Part shown: positions 8,286 through 20,163 of the stretch, piece after piece
Layout: each line of letters opens with the position of its first letter
Position numbering within the stretch: position 1 is the stretch's first letter
Assembly (NCBI RefSeq): GCF_900447535.1
Contig: NZ_UFXX01000001.1
Coordinates: 868,001-932,000 of the forward strand
Direction of reading: 5' to 3'
Length of the DNA stretch: 64,000 bases
Origin: Dermacoccus nishinomiyaensis
Lineage (GTDB): Bacteria; Actinomycetota; Actinomycetes; Actinomycetales; Dermatophilaceae
Notes under the pieces: model-generated
Told to the model about the DNA's origin: nothing
The model's input: the letters and a program-made list of their open reading frames with translations, nothing else
The model's database searches: none
Program-made: the position numbers and the translations under genes

Positions 8286-9068
8286 TCAGGCGTCGTCCTC
8301 GTCAGCGACGTAGGTGTTGGCGAGCACGCCGATCTCGGGGATCTCGACCTCGACGCGCTGCCCCGCCCGCACCTGGCCGACACCCTCGGGGGTGCCGGTG
8401 AGGATGACGTCCCCCGGCAGCAGCGTGAACGCCTGCGACGCGTGCGAGATGAGCTGCGCGACGTCGTGGATCATGTCGGACGTCGGCCCGTCCTGCTTCA
8501 CCTCTCCGTCGACGCGCGTCGTCACGCGCGTGGCGGACGGGTCGAGCTCGGTCTCGATCCACGGCCCGAGCGGGCAGAACGTGTCGAAGCCCTTGGCGCG
8601 CGACCACTGGCCGTCACTCTTCTGAAGGTCGCGGGCGGTGACGTCGTTCGCGATCGTGTAGCCGAAGACGACCTTCATCGCTTCCTCGACGCTCACCTTC
8701 TTGCACATGCGCCCGATGACGACGGCGAGTTCGCCCTCGAAGTCGACGCGCTCGCTGATCGACGGCATGACGACGGGGTCGTTCGGGCCGACGACGGCGG
8801 TGTTCGGGATGAGGAACATGAGCGGTTCCTTCGGCGCCTCGCCGCCCATCTCGCGCGCGTGCTCGGCGTAGTTCTTGCCGATGGCGACGATCTTGGAGCG
8901 CGGGATGACGGGCGCGAGCAGACGCACGTCGTCGACCTGGTGGACGGCACCCGTCAGCTCGATCTTCGTGTAGAGCGGGTCGCCCGTGATCTCGGCGATC
9001 TTCTCGCCCGCCCCGTCGACCAGACCGAACATCGGGTCATCACCCGTCGTGAACCTCGCGATACGCAT
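8286..9068 (-). CDS. Fumarylacetoacetate hydrolase family protein
   Basis: This 260-residue protein has the FAH fold: GKNYAEHAREMG, the metal-binding FEGELAVVIG, and FGYTIANDVTARDLQ followed by KGFDTFCPLGPW. Members hydrolyse or decarboxylate 2-oxo acids and diketones, for example acylpyruvase, oxaloacetate decarboxylase or 2-hydroxyhepta-2,4-diene-1,7-dioate isomerase. The exact substrate cannot be assigned. It is a single gene, divergent from the gene at 9166. Confidence 0.93.
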   Translation of the reverse strand: MRIARFTTGDDPMFGLVDGAGEKIAEITGDPLYTKIELTGAVHQVDDVRLLAPVIPRSKIVAIGKNYAEHAREMGGEAPKEPLMFLIPNTAVVGPNDPVVMPSISERVDFEGELAVVIGRMCKKVSVEEAMKVVFGYTIANDVTARDLQKSDGQWSRAKGFDTFCPLGPWIETELDPSATRVTTRVDGEVKQDGPTSDMIHDVAQLISHASQAFTLLPGDVILTGTPEGVGQVRAGQRVEVEIPEIGVLANTYVADEDDA

Positions 9069-9165
9069 GTGCCCATCCTATTTCGTCGTCGCCGGCCCGC
9101 TGACGGGGTGTGTCGGCAGCAGGCGGTGGAGCGCAGCGCCGTGGGTCGAGTTCTAGGATCGACGG

Positions 9166-10065
9166 GTGAGGGAGCAGGTCGAGGTGATGACGCCGGCGCA
9201 GTGGCGCGAGGCGGTCGCCGCCCACGAGGCACGCGTGGCCCCGCACGTCGAACCGCATCTCGGTCGTCGCAAGGAGCACCGCAAGCATCCCGTCGAGGAT
9301 TTCCTCTTCGTCTACTACTCCTACTCCCCCGGCAAGCTGCGGCGCTGGCACCCGGGCGCAGGCGTCGCGTTGCTCGTCGACGAGCGCGGTCGCACGCCCA
9401 TCACCGACGACCGGTTCACCCGCCGCATCACGACGGCCGAGGGGGATGCCGATGTCCTTGACGTCGACGAGTTCGTCGACGCACGCGACGGCACCATCGC
9501 GTTCGTCAGGTCGCTGCTCACCGCGACGCTCGCGCGCGCACCGCACCTGGGGTGCTTCGGGATGCACGAGTGGGCGATGGTCTACAAGCTCGCGCCGGGC
9601 GAGCAGCGTCACGAGCAGTTGCCGCTGCGCCTGAGCCAGGCCGCGACGGACGACGTCGTCGAGGCCGCCGACATCCGCTGCACGCATTTCGACGCCTACC
9701 GCTTCTTCACGCCCGACGCCGTCGAACTGAATCGCGAGCGCCCGACGCGCGAGCGTCAGGTCGAGTTCGAACAGCCTGCGTGCCTGCACGCAGGGATGGA
9801 TGTCTACAAGTGGGCGCACAAACTCGCGCCTCTCGTCCCGAGTGACCTCGTGCTCGACGCGTTCGAACTCGCCAAGGAGATCCGCACCCTCGACATGGAG
9901 GCCAGCCCCTACGACGTGCGCGGCCTCGGCTACGGCGTCGTCCCCGTCGAGACGCCGCGCGGGCGCGCTGAGTACGTTCGTCGTCAGCGAGAGTTCGCCG
10001 AGCGGTCGCAGGAGTTGCGACGACGCCTGCTCGACGTGCTGGACCGTGCCGCCCCCGCGCCCTGA
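9166..10065 (+). CDS. Conserved actinobacterial protein of unknown function
   Basis: This protein of 299 residues (GTG 9166) or 292 residues (ATG 9187) has the conserved opening KHPVEDFLFVYYSYSPGKLRRWHPG. It is rich in Trp, Tyr and His, soluble, with no signal peptide. Similar actinobacterial proteins are sometimes labelled 3-methyladenine DNA glycosylase, but I see no glycosylase motif, so I give no function. The start is undecided: neither candidate has a strong ribosome-binding site. Residues GCFGMHEWAMVYK and CLHAGMDVYKWAHKL look like conserved catalytic or binding segments. Confidence 0.8.
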   Translation: MREQVEVMTPAQWREAVAAHEARVAPHVEPHLGRRKEHRKHPVEDFLFVYYSYSPGKLRRWHPGAGVALLVDERGRTPITDDRFTRRITTAEGDADVLDVDEFVDARDGTIAFVRSLLTATLARAPHLGCFGMHEWAMVYKLAPGEQRHEQLPLRLSQAATDDVVEAADIRCTHFDAYRFFTPDAVELNRERPTRERQVEFEQPACLHAGMDVYKWAHKLAPLVPSDLVLDAFELAKEIRTLDMEASPYDVRGLGYGVVPVETPRGRAEYVRRQREFAERSQELRRRLLDVLDRAAPAP

Positions 10066-10188
10066 GACATCTGCGACTGACGTCCACTTCTGGAACCGTT
10101 CTCAACCTGGTCGATGAATCGCGAATATGGACGAAAGTCGCAGAGGGGGACGAGATTCGCCGACGTGAACAGGATCAGCCGCTGAGGA

Positions 10189-11097
10189 TCAGGGGTGGCA
10201 ATCGAGGGTGAGGTGGCGTTCGAGGTAGCGGGCGACGCCGTCGGCATCGTGGGGGCCACAGGTGTCGTCGGCGATCGCGAGCACCTCGTCGTGAGCGTTC
10301 TCGACGGCGACGCCGCGCCCGGCCCATGTCAGCATCGGGATGTCGTTGGGCATGTCGCCGAAGGCCCACACGTCGTTCGCCTCGATGCCCCGCTCCGCGC
10401 ACCAGGCCTCGAGGCGGGCCGCTTTCGTCACGCCCGGGGCGCTGATCTCCGCAAGCCCTGCCGCTCCTGAGTAGGCCAGCACTCCACGCCCACCGAGGCA
10501 CTCCGTCAACGCCTCGACGAACGCATCGCCGCGCCACGCCTCGTCGCGCAGCAGAATCTTGCCGACGACGACGTCGGGCGGCAGCGCGGTCAGCTCACAG
10601 TCACGGACGGCGGCGTCGTGCGCCGGCATGCCGGCGTGGGCGTCCGGGTAGGCGGCGCTTCGGAACATGCCACGCTCGGTCTCGACGGCCGCTCCCGCAT
10701 CCGGGAAGCGTCGCCGCAGGTGCTCGACGACGGCGAGTGCCTCATCCGCGGTGAATCCATCGGCCTCGATGACGCGCCGTGTCGCGAGGTCGTAGACGAA
10801 CGCCCCGTTCGCGCAGATCGCCAGGGTGTGGGCGCCGACTTCGTCGGCTGTCGACTCCGGCGATCCGGCAGCACCCACGAGTTCCGCGAGGTGATCGAGC
10901 CAGCGCGGTGGACGCGCGGTGACGACGATCGTCTCGATGCCGCGCGCACCGAGCCCCGACCACACCGTGCGCGTGTGATCGCTGACGCGCCCGTCGGTGT
11001 CGAGCAGGGTGCCGTCGAGGTCACTCGCGACGAGACGCGGGATCGGCCCGGCACCCGTCGCGCGGGATGCCGGGCCGTCACACCGAGCAGTCGTCAT
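10189..11097 (-). CDS. HAD superfamily hydrolase, Cof type
   Basis: This 302-residue phosphatase has motif I ASDLDGTLLDTDG, motif II in IVVTARPPRW, a Lys in motif III (GVTKAARLEAW) and motif IV GDMPNDIPML. The long insertion between motifs II and III is a type IIB cap, as in Cof/YbjI sugar-phosphate and PLP phosphatases. It lies 16 nt downstream of ilvE and may be co-transcribed. The substrate is unknown. Confidence 0.92.
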   Translation of the reverse strand: MTTARCDGPASRATGAGPIPRLVASDLDGTLLDTDGRVSDHTRTVWSGLGARGIETIVVTARPPRWLDHLAELVGAAGSPESTADEVGAHTLAICANGAFVYDLATRRVIEADGFTADEALAVVEHLRRRFPDAGAAVETERGMFRSAAYPDAHAGMPAHDAAVRDCELTALPPDVVVGKILLRDEAWRGDAFVEALTECLGGRGVLAYSGAAGLAEISAPGVTKAARLEAWCAERGIEANDVWAFGDMPNDIPMLTWAGRGVAVENAHDEVLAIADDTCGPHDADGVARYLERHLTLDCHP

Positions 11098-11113
11098 GGG
11101 GCGCGGCCCGTCG

Positions 11114-12208
11114 TCAGACCAGGCGCGTCATCCAGCCGCGCGTGTCCTCCGCGGTGCCCTTCTGGATCGCGAGGAGTGCCTCGCGGATCTTCGTCGCGTA
11201 CGGGCCGGCCTCGCCCTCGGGTCCGGACGTCACCTCACCGTCCGTCCACACGAGACGCCCCACGGGCGTGACGACGGCGGCCGTGCCACACGCGAAGATC
11301 TCGCTGATCGTGCCGTCGTTGCAGCCCTCGATCCACTCCTCGATCGTCACGCGACGTTCGACGGGCGTGAGGCCCAGGTCCTTCGCGAGTTCGAGGATCG
11401 AGTCGCGCGTGACGCCCTCGAGGATCGTGCCGGTGAGCTGCGGCGTGACGAGCTCGCCGTCCTTGGTCACGAAGAAGACGTTCATGCCGCCGAGCTCCTC
11501 GACGTACTTGCCCTCGACCGAGTCGAGGAAGACGCTCTGGTCGCAGCCGCGCTCGTTCGCCTCGATCTGTGCGGCGAGCGAGCTCGCGTAGTTGCCGCCG
11601 CACTTCGCGGCGCCCGTGCCACCGACGCCGGCACGCGAGTAGTCGCGCGACAACCACAGCGACACCGGCTTCACGCCGCCCTTGAAGTACGCACCCGCGG
11701 GCGAGGCGATGACGCAGTAGGTCACCTCGCGGCTCGGACGCACCCCGAGGAACGCCTCGGACGCGAACATGAACGGGCGCAGGTAGAGGCTCGCCTCGCC
11801 GGCGTCGAACGCGGGCACCCACGACTCGTCAGCCTTGACGAGCGCCTTCAGCGACTCGACGAAGTCGTTCTCGTCCATCTCGGGCAGCGCGAGACGCTTC
11901 GCCGAACGGTTGAAGCGCGCCGCGTTCTTCTCGGGGCGGAACGTCCAGACCGAACCGTCCTCGTGACGGTAGGCCTTCATGCCCTCGAAGATCTCCTGCG
12001 CGTAGTGCAGGACGGCCGCCGCCGGGTCGAGCTGGAACGGGCCGTACGCCTTGACCTCGCCGTCACCCCACCCGGAGCCCTCGCGCCAGATCGAGACGAC
12101 CATGTGGTCGCTGAACTTCTGTCCGAAACCGGGGTTGCTCAGGATCTCGGCGCGCTCCGCGTCAGCGCGCGGGGCGGGGTTCGGCGTCATCGGGAACGTC
12201 AGGGCCAT
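11114..12208 (-). CDS. ilvE: Branched-chain amino acid aminotransferase
   Basis: This 364-residue PLP enzyme catalyses the last step of valine, leucine and isoleucine synthesis. The PLP lysine lies in GTGAAKCGGNYASSL, and EGKYVEELGGMNVFF is the conserved substrate-side block. The ATG at 12206-12208 (MALTFPMTP) is chosen because GGAG precedes it by seven bases; a TTG four codons upstream is less likely. It follows leuB after 169 nt containing a hairpin, so it may have its own promoter. Confidence 0.96.
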   Translation of the reverse strand: MALTFPMTPNPAPRADAERAEILSNPGFGQKFSDHMVVSIWREGSGWGDGEVKAYGPFQLDPAAAVLHYAQEIFEGMKAYRHEDGSVWTFRPEKNAARFNRSAKRLALPEMDENDFVESLKALVKADESWVPAFDAGEASLYLRPFMFASEAFLGVRPSREVTYCVIASPAGAYFKGGVKPVSLWLSRDYSRAGVGGTGAAKCGGNYASSLAAQIEANERGCDQSVFLDSVEGKYVEELGGMNVFFVTKDGELVTPQLTGTILEGVTRDSILELAKDLGLTPVERRVTIEEWIEGCNDGTISEIFACGTAAVVTPVGRLVWTDGEVTSGPEGEAGPYATKIREALLAIQKGTAEDTRGWMTRLV

Positions 12209-12326
12209 GGTCTTCTCCAAGTTGGCAAAAAGTGGGATGCGTCACTGTGTGGCCCCAGGTTAACGCCGAAGCAGCACGGCGGGCGTCATCGGGTCCGGGG
12301 CGAGCGCGGAGCGTCGACGATGTTGC

Positions 12327-12360
12327 CCGGGTTTCGCGGCACCCGCGCCGCGAAACCCGG
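12327..12360 (-). terminator. Terminator downstream of leuB
   Basis: A perfect 14-bp stem, CCGGGTTTCGCGGC (12327-12340) with its complement at 12347-12360, and a six-base loop lie 17 nt past the leuB stop. There is no U-run. Confidence 0.65.
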
Positions 12361-12377
12361 CCAGCATCGGGAAGATG

Positions 12378-13412
12378 TCAGAGGCGGGCGGCGATCGCGT
12401 CACCGATCTGCGACGTCGAGCGGGTGGCGTCACCGCGTGACGCGACATCCTCGGCGACGGCCTTTTCGACACGGCGTGCCTCGTCGCCGCGCCCGAGGTG
12501 TTCGAGCAGCAGCGCGGTCGACAGGATCGTCGCCGTCGGGTCGGCCTTGCCCTGGCCGGCGATGTCGGGGGCCGAGCCGTGCACGGGCTCGAACATGCTC
12601 GGCGCATTTCCTTCGGGGTTGATGTTGCCCGATGCGGCGAGCCCGATGCCGCCGGTCACGGCCGCGGCAAGGTCGGTGACGACGTCGCCGAACAGGTTGT
12701 CGGTGACGATGACGTCGAAGCGCGAGGGATCGGTGACGAGGTAGATCATCGCCGCGTCGATGTGCGCGTAGTCGTGCGTGACGTCGGGGTATTCGGCACC
12801 GACCTCCTCGACGGTGCGGCGCCACAGGTGGCCCGCATACGAGAGCACGTTGTGCTTGTGCAGCAGCGTCAGCTTCTTGCGCTCACGCCTGTTCGCGCGC
12901 TCGAACGCGTCGCGGACGGTGCGCTCGATGCCGAAGCGGCTGTTGACGCTCACCTCGGTCGCCATCTCGTGCGGCGTGCCGACACGCAGCGCACCACCGT
13001 TGCCGGTGTACGGGCCCTCGGTGCCTTCACGGACGACGACGAAGTCGATGCCGCCGCGCGCAATGTCCTCACGAAGCGGCGTCGAGACACCCGGCATCAG
13101 CTTGCTGGGGCGCAGGTTGATGTAGTGGTCGAGCTCGAACCGGATGCGCAGCAGCAGCTCGCGCTCCAGCAGGCCGCTCGGCGCGCTGGGGTCACCGATC
13201 GCCCCGAGCAGGATCGCCTCGTGGCCGCGGATCTCCTCGAGCGCCGAGTCGGGCAGCGTCTCCCCCGTCGCGTGCCAACGCTTGGCGCCGAGGTCGTACT
13301 GCGTCGTACTCACCCCGCCGTCGGTCACGGCGTCGAGAACCTTGAGGCCTTCGGTGACGACCTCGGGGCCGATTCCGTCGCCTGCGATGACTGCGAGATC
13401 GATGTTGCTCAT
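12378..13412 (-). CDS. leuB: 3-isopropylmalate dehydrogenase
   Basis: This 344-residue NAD-dependent enzyme of leucine synthesis oxidises 3-isopropylmalate. It begins [18 protein letters not shown] and contains the substrate segment [12 protein letters not shown], the metal/substrate block [20 protein letters not shown] and the coenzyme loop [18 protein letters not shown]. The true start is the ATG at 13410-13412; the open frame extends far upstream across another gene, but that part is not coding in this frame. leuB is downstream of a frameshifted EamA-type gene. Confidence 0.97.
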   Translation of the reverse strand: MSNIDLAVIAGDGIGPEVVTEGLKVLDAVTDGGVSTTQYDLGAKRWHATGETLPDSALEEIRGHEAILLGAIGDPSAPSGLLERELLLRIRFELDHYINLRPSKLMPGVSTPLREDIARGGIDFVVVREGTEGPYTGNGGALRVGTPHEMATEVSVNSRFGIERTVRDAFERANRRERKKLTLLHKHNVLSYAGHLWRRTVEEVGAEYPDVTHDYAHIDAAMIYLVTDPSRFDVIVTDNLFGDVVTDLAAAVTGGIGLAASGNINPEGNAPSMFEPVHGSAPDIAGQGKADPTATILSTALLLEHLGRGDEARRVEKAVAEDVASRGDATRSTSQIGDAIAARL

Positions 13413-13486
13413 GCCCCGCAGATTAGCTGCTCGTCTTGCCATGCGAAACGCAGGTCTCGCGATGCGAACCGCGCAGGGCGCAGCCG

Positions 13487-14360
13487 TCAGGCGCTCGCCA
13501 CCAAGGCGATCCCTGCGAGCACGACAAGCGCGCCGACGAGCTTGCGCGCCACCCCGCGCTCCTTGAACATCCACGCCCCGAGCAGCGCACCGACGACGAT
13601 GCTGCTCTCCCGTGCCGGTGCGACGAGGGCCACGGGCGTCGACTGCATCGCGACGAGGACGAGGACGTACGCGAGCGGCGACAGCACGGCGATGACGGCG
13701 GCCTCCCGCCACCAGCGCCGACAGATGGCGGCGACCTCGGCGCCCGCCCGGCGCGAGCGTTCGAGCCCCGGCGTCAGCAGGACCGTCTGCCACGCGGTGC
13801 CGAGGGCGAAATAGACGACCGGGTCGAGGCTCAGGTGCGTGACGCTCACGTCGTCCCACAGCGTGTACCCCGCGATCGCCGCGCCCGTCAGCGCGCCCCA
13901 CTTCAATCCGTCCGCGACGCTGTGATGCCGCTCGCCATCCCGCGCGCTCGCGACGACGACGATGCCCGCGATGATGACGAGCCCGCCGAGCAGCGCGGCC
14001 GGCCCGGGCCGTTCGCCCCCGAACGCGACAGCGACAAGCATCGTCAGCAACGGTCCGACGCCGCGCGCGAGGGGGGTAGACGACGCCGAGGTCGGCCCGG
14101 TCGTAGGCGGTCTGCAACCACAGTTGGTAGACGATGTGGATGACGCCGGAGACGATCGGCGCCCACAGCAGCGACCACGTCAGCGGCCACCCCTGGGAGG
14201 CGAGGACGGCCAACCCGATCGGCAGCCACACGATCGCCGACAGCACGTCGTAGAACCAGACGAAGACGTATCCGTCCCCCACGACGCGTTTCGCGGCGAT
14301 GTTCCACACGGCGTGCAGGAGTGCTGCGGTCAGCACGAGAGCGAGGCTCGTAGCGCTCAT
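13487..14360 (-). pseudogene. EamA/DMT-family transporter, frameshifted in a G6 run
   Basis: The N-terminal part (ATG 14358-14360, [20 protein letters not shown]) reads through three hydrophobic segments to ADLGVVYP. The remainder, from [17 protein letters not shown] to the end at 13487, continues in another frame with further membrane segments and [15 protein letters not shown]. Deleting one G from the run of six at 14071-14076 restores a single protein of about 290 aa with the ten-helix DMT pattern. Such proteins export small metabolites. A homopolymer indel may be a sequencing or assembly error, a phase-variable switch or a true mutation. The gene lies between ilvD and leuB. Confidence 0.8.
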
Positions 14361-14420
14361 GAAGTCCTTGCCATCACGCAGGTCCGCGCCGGAGCGGACA
14401 TGCGAGGAGCCGACGAAGGC

Positions 14421-14458
14421 GCCCGCCGGGGCGAACCGATCGGTTCGGCGCGGCGGGC
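14421..14458 (-). terminator. Terminator downstream of ilvD
   Basis: GCCCGCCG (14421-14428) pairs with CGGCGGGC (14451-14458), enclosing a 16-base perfect palindrome CGAACCGATCGGTTCG (14432-14447). It begins 21 nt past the ilvD stop. Confidence 0.6.
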
Positions 14459-14478
14459 GTCGCCGGGGAGGGAAGTGG

Positions 14479-16320
14479 TCAGTCCACCTTGCGCGCGGCG
14501 CCCTTGTCGGCGCTCTGCGCGAAGCGCGCGAAGATCTTGAGTGCCGCCGAGACGGGGCGGTGACGGTCGACGGGCTCCCAGCCGCGCTCGTCCTGCTCGG
14601 CGCGACGGCGCACGAGTTCGGCGTCGTCGACGAGCAGGTTGACGCGACGGTTGGGGATGTCGAACTCGATGACGTCACCGTTCTTCACGAGACCGATGGC
14701 GCCACCGGCCGCAGCCTCCGGCGACACGTGCCCGACGGACAGACCCGAGGAGCCCCCGGAGAAACGACCGTCGGTGATGAGGGCGCACTTCGGGCCGAGC
14801 CCGACGCCCTTGAGGTAGCTCGTCGGGTACAGCATCTCCTGCATGCCGGGGCCGCCCTTGGGGCCCTCGTAGCGCACGACGACGACGTCGCCGGCGTCGA
14901 TCTCGCCCTTGAGGATCATCTCGACGGCCTGCTCCTGGCTCTCGGCCACCTTGGCCGGGCCGGAGAAGTTCCACTGGTGCTCGGGCACGCCGGCCGTCTT
15001 GACGATGCACCCGTCGGGGGCGAGGTTGCCGCTGAGCACCGCCAGCCCACCCTCGCTCGTGTAGGCGTGCTCGACGGAGTGGATGCAGCCGTTCTCCGGG
15101 TCGGTGTCGAGGCTCTTCCAGCGGTTCGTCGAGCTGAACGCCTCCGTCGTGCGCACCCCGCCCGGCGCGGCGTGGAACAGTTCGGTGGCCTTCTCGGTGG
15201 CTGAACCCGAGCGGATGTCCCAGTCCGCGAGCCACTGCTCGAGCGATGGGCTGTGCACCGAACGGACGTCGCGGTTGAGCATGCCACCGCGATCCAGCTC
15301 ACCGAGGATGGCGGGGATGCCACCGGCGCGATGCACGTCCTCCATGTAGAACTGGTTGCTGTTCGGCGCGACCTTGACGAGGCACGGCGTGACGCGCGAG
15401 AGCTCGTCGATGTCCTCCTGGTCGAAGTCGACACCCGCCTCCTGCGCCGCGGCCAGCAGGTGCAGGATCGTGTTCGTCGAACCACCCATCGCGATGTCGA
15501 GACGCATGGCGTTCTCGAACGCCGGCTTCGCGGCGATCGCGCGCGGAAGCACCGAGTCGTCGTCGCCGTCGTAGTAGGTGCGGCACAGGTCGACGACGAG
15601 TCGGCCCGCGTCGAGGAAGAGTTCCTTGCGCGCGGCGGCCGTCGCCAGCGTCGAACCGTTGCCCGGCAGCGACAGACCGAGCGCCTCCGTCAGGCAGTTC
15701 ATCGAGTTCGCCGTGAACATGCCCGAGCACGAGCCGCACGTCGGGCATGCGCTCTGCTCGATCTTCGTGATCTCCTCGTCGGAGACCGTGTCGTCGACCG
15801 ACTTGATCATCGCGTCGATGAGGTCGAGACGCGTCTCAGCCGTGCCGTCCTCCCCGATGACGGCCTTGCCGGCCTCCATCGGCCCGCCGGAGACGAACAC
15901 CGTCGGGATGTTGAGACGCAGCGCGGCGAGCAGCATGCCCGGCGTGATCTTGTCGCAGTTGCTGATGCAGACGAGCGCGTCGGCCTGATGCGCGTTGACC
16001 ATGTACTCGACGGAGTCGGCGATCACCTCGCGGCTCGGCAGCGAGTACAGCATGCCCGAGTGACCCATCGCGATGCCGTCGTCGACGGCGATCGTGTTGA
16101 ACTCACGCCCGACGCCGCCGGCCTCCTCGATGGCGCCAGCGACGAGCTGACCCATGTCCTTGAGGTGGACGTGACCCGGCACGAACTGCGTGAAGCTGTT
16201 CGCGATCGCGACGATCGGTTTACCGAAGTCGCCCTCCCCCATGCCGGTCGCGCGCCACAGGGCACGCGCACCCGCCATGTTGCGTCCGTGAGTCGTCGTG
16301 CGTGAGCGAAGTTCAGGCAT
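14479..16320 (-). CDS. ilvD: Dihydroxy-acid dehydratase
   Basis: This 613-residue Fe-S enzyme dehydrates 2,3-dihydroxy acids in the third step common to valine and isoleucine synthesis. Cluster cysteines are in [12 protein letters not shown] and [18 protein letters not shown], and the active-site block is [19 protein letters not shown]. The length matches the long E. coli-type IlvD. The 204 nt between its start and the ilvC stop hold no gene, so it is probably transcribed separately from ilvBNC or follows it through a leaky gap. Confidence 0.97.
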   Translation of the reverse strand: MPELRSRTTTHGRNMAGARALWRATGMGEGDFGKPIVAIANSFTQFVPGHVHLKDMGQLVAGAIEEAGGVGREFNTIAVDDGIAMGHSGMLYSLPSREVIADSVEYMVNAHQADALVCISNCDKITPGMLLAALRLNIPTVFVSGGPMEAGKAVIGEDGTAETRLDLIDAMIKSVDDTVSDEEITKIEQSACPTCGSCSGMFTANSMNCLTEALGLSLPGNGSTLATAAARKELFLDAGRLVVDLCRTYYDGDDDSVLPRAIAAKPAFENAMRLDIAMGGSTNTILHLLAAAQEAGVDFDQEDIDELSRVTPCLVKVAPNSNQFYMEDVHRAGGIPAILGELDRGGMLNRDVRSVHSPSLEQWLADWDIRSGSATEKATELFHAAPGGVRTTEAFSSTNRWKSLDTDPENGCIHSVEHAYTSEGGLAVLSGNLAPDGCIVKTAGVPEHQWNFSGPAKVAESQEQAVEMILKGEIDAGDVVVVRYEGPKGGPGMQEMLYPTSYLKGVGLGPKCALITDGRFSGGSSGLSVGHVSPEAAAGGAIGLVKNGDVIEFDIPNRRVNLLVDDAELVRRRAEQDERGWEPVDRHRPVSAALKIFARFAQSADKGAARKVD

Positions 16321-16524
16321 GCGTTCAGTCTCCCAATTTCGAGCAAGCGGTGCGAGAGGCGTTCAGAGAATGACCGAACCCGGCCACCTCGAAGGGTGTC
16401 CGGGCCCGGCTCAGCAGCGGCTAAGGCTTCAGGATCAACGGCCATCTTCTTTCGGCCGCTTCGTCAACGCTCGCTCCGGCAGGATCCTCACTACGTTCCG
16501 GTCCTACCGCCGCTCGCTCGATCC

Positions 16525-17574
<1,050 letters not shown>

Positions 17575-17648
17575 TCATCACGTCCGCCGCATCGAAGCGG
17601 CGGCCTGTTCGGTTCGATTCTGCCCGAGCACTCACTCGGGCGGAAAGT

Positions 17649-18167
17649 TCAGTTCTTCTTCTTGTCGCGCGCCGAGATGGCCTTGGAGCCGCGACCCAGA
17701 CCGACGACGCCGGACTGCACGAGCTCGCGGATCCCGAACGGCTCGAGCGTCGTGAGCAGCGCCTCGAGCTTCGTGAGCGTGCCCGTCGCCTCGATGACGA
17801 CCGACTCGTTGGTCACGTCGATGATGTTGGCGCGGAACATCGTCACGAGATCGATGATCTGCGAGCGCGTCGCGGCGTCAGCCTTCACCTTGAACAGCAC
17901 GAGCTGACGTTCGATGGCGCTCGCGTGGTCGAGTTCGACGACCTTGAGCACCTCGACGAGCTTGTTGAGCTGCTTGACGACCTGCTCGAGCGCGACGTCG
18001 TCGGCGTCGACCGTGACCGTCATGCGCGAGACGTGCGGATCCTCCGTCTCCCCCACGGCGAGGGAGTGGATGTTGAACCCGCGTCGCGAGATCAGCCCGG
18101 AGATGCGCGCGAGCACACCCGACTTGTTCTCGACGAGCACGGACAGGATGTGGCGGTTCGTCGTCAT
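17649..18167 (-). CDS. ilvN: Acetolactate synthase small (regulatory) subunit
   Basis: This 172-residue regulatory subunit begins [30 protein letters not shown]; residues 1-80 form the ACT domain that binds valine, and a second ACT-like half follows. It activates IlvB and gives feedback inhibition. The ATG (18165-18167) overlaps the ilvB stop in an ATGA junction. The C-terminus is a short basic tail (DKKKN). Confidence 0.97.
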   Translation of the reverse strand: MTTNRHILSVLVENKSGVLARISGLISRRGFNIHSLAVGETEDPHVSRMTVTVDADDVALEQVVKQLNKLVEVLKVVELDHASAIERQLVLFKVKADAATRSQIIDLVTMFRANIIDVTNESVVIEATGTLTKLEALLTTLEPFGIRELVQSGVVGLGRGSKAISARDKKKN

Positions 18168-20080
18168 CGCTGCTGCTCCTTCGTCTGCGCGGCGTCGGCT
18201 GTGGCAGCGCCATCCTCGCGGGCCGCTTCGACCGCCTCGTCCTCGTCCGGGATGTTGACGTCGTCGGCGTCGTCCTCGTCGCGATCCCAGACGGGCGTGA
18301 TGTCGCGCGCCATCGTGATGAGGTCGTTGCTCACGCCGGCGGGCACCATCGGCCACACCATCGCGTCGCGCTCCACGACGAAGTCGATGACGACGGGACG
18401 GTCGTTGATCTCGAGCGCCTGCTTGATCGTCGCGTCGACGTCCTCGGGCCGCTCGCAGCGCAGGCCCACGCAGCCGTAGGCGTCGGCGAGCTTGACGAAG
18501 TCGGGGATGCGGCTGCCGCCGTGCGAGGTGTGCAGGTCGGTGTTCGAGTAGCGCTCGTTGTAGAACAGCGTCTGCCACTGGCGCACCATGCCGAGGCTCG
18601 AGTTGTTGATGACGGCGACCTTGATCGGGATGTCGTTGATGACGCAGGTCGCGAGCTCCTGGTTCGTCATCTGGAAGCAGCCGTCGCCGTCGATCGCCCA
18701 GACGGTGCGCTCCGGCTCGGCGGCCTTCGCACCCATCGCGGCGGGCACCGAGTAGCCCATCGTGCCGAGGCCGCCGGAGTTGATCCACGCGTTCGGACGG
18801 TCGTACGTCACGAACTGGGCCGCCCACATCTGGTGCTGGCCGACGCCGGCGACGTACGTGCCCTCGGCCCCGGTGAGCGCCGAGATGCGTTCGATGACGT
18901 ACTGCGGCGCGAGCTTGTCGTCCTCCGGCGTCGCGTAGCCGAGCGGGAACTGCTCCTTCCACGACGCCGTCGTCTCACGCCACGTCGCGTAGCGCGAGGT
19001 GTCGACGTCGTCGAGCGCACGCGCCAGCTCGAGCAGCACCTCGCGCGCGTCGCCCACGATCGGGACGTCGGCGTATCGGTTCTTGCTGATCTCGGCCGGG
19101 TCGATGTCGGCGTGGATGACCTTGGCCTCGGGCGCGAAGCTGTCGAGCGCACCGGTGACGCGGTCGTCGAAGCGGGCGCCGATCGTGATGAGCAGGTCGG
19201 CGCGCTGCAGCGCCGTCACGGCGGGGACGCTGCCGTGCATGCCCGGCATGCCGAGATGCAGCTCGTGGCTGTCGGGGAAGGCGCCGCGCGCCATGAGCGT
19301 CGTCACGACGGGGATCTGCGTCTGCTCGGCGAGCGCCTTCAGCTCCTTGCTCGCCTCGGCGCGGATGACGCCGCCGCCGATGTAGAGCACCGGGCGCTCC
19401 GCTGCGCGGATCATCTCGGCGGCCGCCTTGATCTGCTTGGCGTGCGGCGTCGTGACGGGGCGGTAACCGGGCAGTTCGAAGCGCGGCGGCCACGAGAATG
19501 TCGTCTTCGACACGAGCGCGTCCTTCGTGATGTCGACGAGGACCGGGCCCGGGCGGCCGCTGCGCGCCACGTGGAACGCCTCGGCGATGGCGCGCGGGAT
19601 GTCGGCCGGGTCCGTCACGAGGTAGTTGTGCTTCGTGATCGGCATCGTGATGCCGCGGATGTCCGCTTCCTGGAACGCGTCCGTACCGATGGTCTTGGAG
19701 CTGACCTGGCCGGTGATGGCGACGATCGGCACGGAGTCCATGTACGCGTCGGCCAGGGGCGTGACGAGGTTCGTCGCGCCGGGGCCGGAGGTCGCCATGC
19801 AGACGCCGACCTTGCCGGTGGCGGCGGCATAACCCTGCGCCGCGTGACCGGCGCCCTGCTCGTGGCGGACGAGGATGTGGCGGACGGAGACCGAGTCGAG
19901 CAGCGGGTCGTAGGCCGGCAGGATCGCACCGCCGGGCAGGCCGAAGACGGTCTCGACGCCCTGCGCCTCGAGCGCGAGGACGAGGCTCTGCGCGCCGGTG
20001 ACGCTCACCTGCTCGCCTGCGCGCTTCGCCGCGACGTCACCCGGGGTGGGTGTGCGATCGGTCGTCGCCGTATCGCTCAT
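18164..20080 (-). CDS. ilvB: Acetolactate synthase large (catalytic) subunit
   Basis: This 638-residue thiamine-diphosphate enzyme makes acetolactate or acetohydroxybutyrate from pyruvate. The catalytic Glu is in [14 protein letters not shown], the FAD region follows in the middle, and the ThDP-binding motif runs from [12 protein letters not shown] to VAVINN. It heads the ilvBNC operon. The C-terminus has an acidic extension of about 40 residues ([20 protein letters not shown] onward) beyond the normal end. An attenuator-like leader (20129-20228) precedes it. Confidence 0.98.
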   Translation of the reverse strand: MSDTATTDRTPTPGDVAAKRAGEQVSVTGAQSLVLALEAQGVETVFGLPGGAILPAYDPLLDSVSVRHILVRHEQGAGHAAQGYAAATGKVGVCMATSGPGATNLVTPLADAYMDSVPIVAITGQVSSKTIGTDAFQEADIRGITMPITKHNYLVTDPADIPRAIAEAFHVARSGRPGPVLVDITKDALVSKTTFSWPPRFELPGYRPVTTPHAKQIKAAAEMIRAAERPVLYIGGGVIRAEASKELKALAEQTQIPVVTTLMARGAFPDSHELHLGMPGMHGSVPAVTALQRADLLITIGARFDDRVTGALDSFAPEAKVIHADIDPAEISKNRYADVPIVGDAREVLLELARALDDVDTSRYATWRETTASWKEQFPLGYATPEDDKLAPQYVIERISALTGAEGTYVAGVGQHQMWAAQFVTYDRPNAWINSGGLGTMGYSVPAAMGAKAAEPERTVWAIDGDGCFQMTNQELATCVINDIPIKVAVINNSSLGMVRQWQTLFYNERYSNTDLHTSHGGSRIPDFVKLADAYGCVGLRCERPEDVDATIKQALEINDRPVVIDFVVERDAMVWPMVPAGVSNDLITMARDITPVWDRDEDDADDVNIPDEDEAVEAAREDGAATADAAQTKEQQR

Positions 20081-20128
20081 CAGTACTCACCACTTTCACC
20101 TGGAGGTCGTGCACGAGGGTCTGGCATC

Positions 20129-20162
20129 AAAAAATCCCCCAGCCTGTGCGGCGATGAGGGAT
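20129..20162 (-). terminator. Attenuator terminator of ilvBNC
   Basis: On the minus strand ATCCCTC (20162-20156) pairs with GGGGGAT (20140-20134) around a 15-base loop, immediately followed by six U residues (20134-20129). This is one of the few hairpins in the window with a true U-run, and it lies between a leader peptide and the ilvB start, 49 nt upstream of the ATG. That position and form identify a transcription attenuator. Confidence 0.85.
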
Positions 20163-20163
20163 C

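Noticed and set aside
9166-10065. DNA-3-methyladenine glycosylase
   Set aside because: The label occurs for similar proteins, but no helix-hairpin-helix or other glycosylase motif is visible.
12378-14678. A single 766-codon gene covering leuB and upstream sequence
   Set aside because: The frame runs without stops through the broken EamA gene and part of ilvD's 3' region. Only leuB (to 13412) and the EamA N-terminus (13930-14360) are coding in it, with separate starts.
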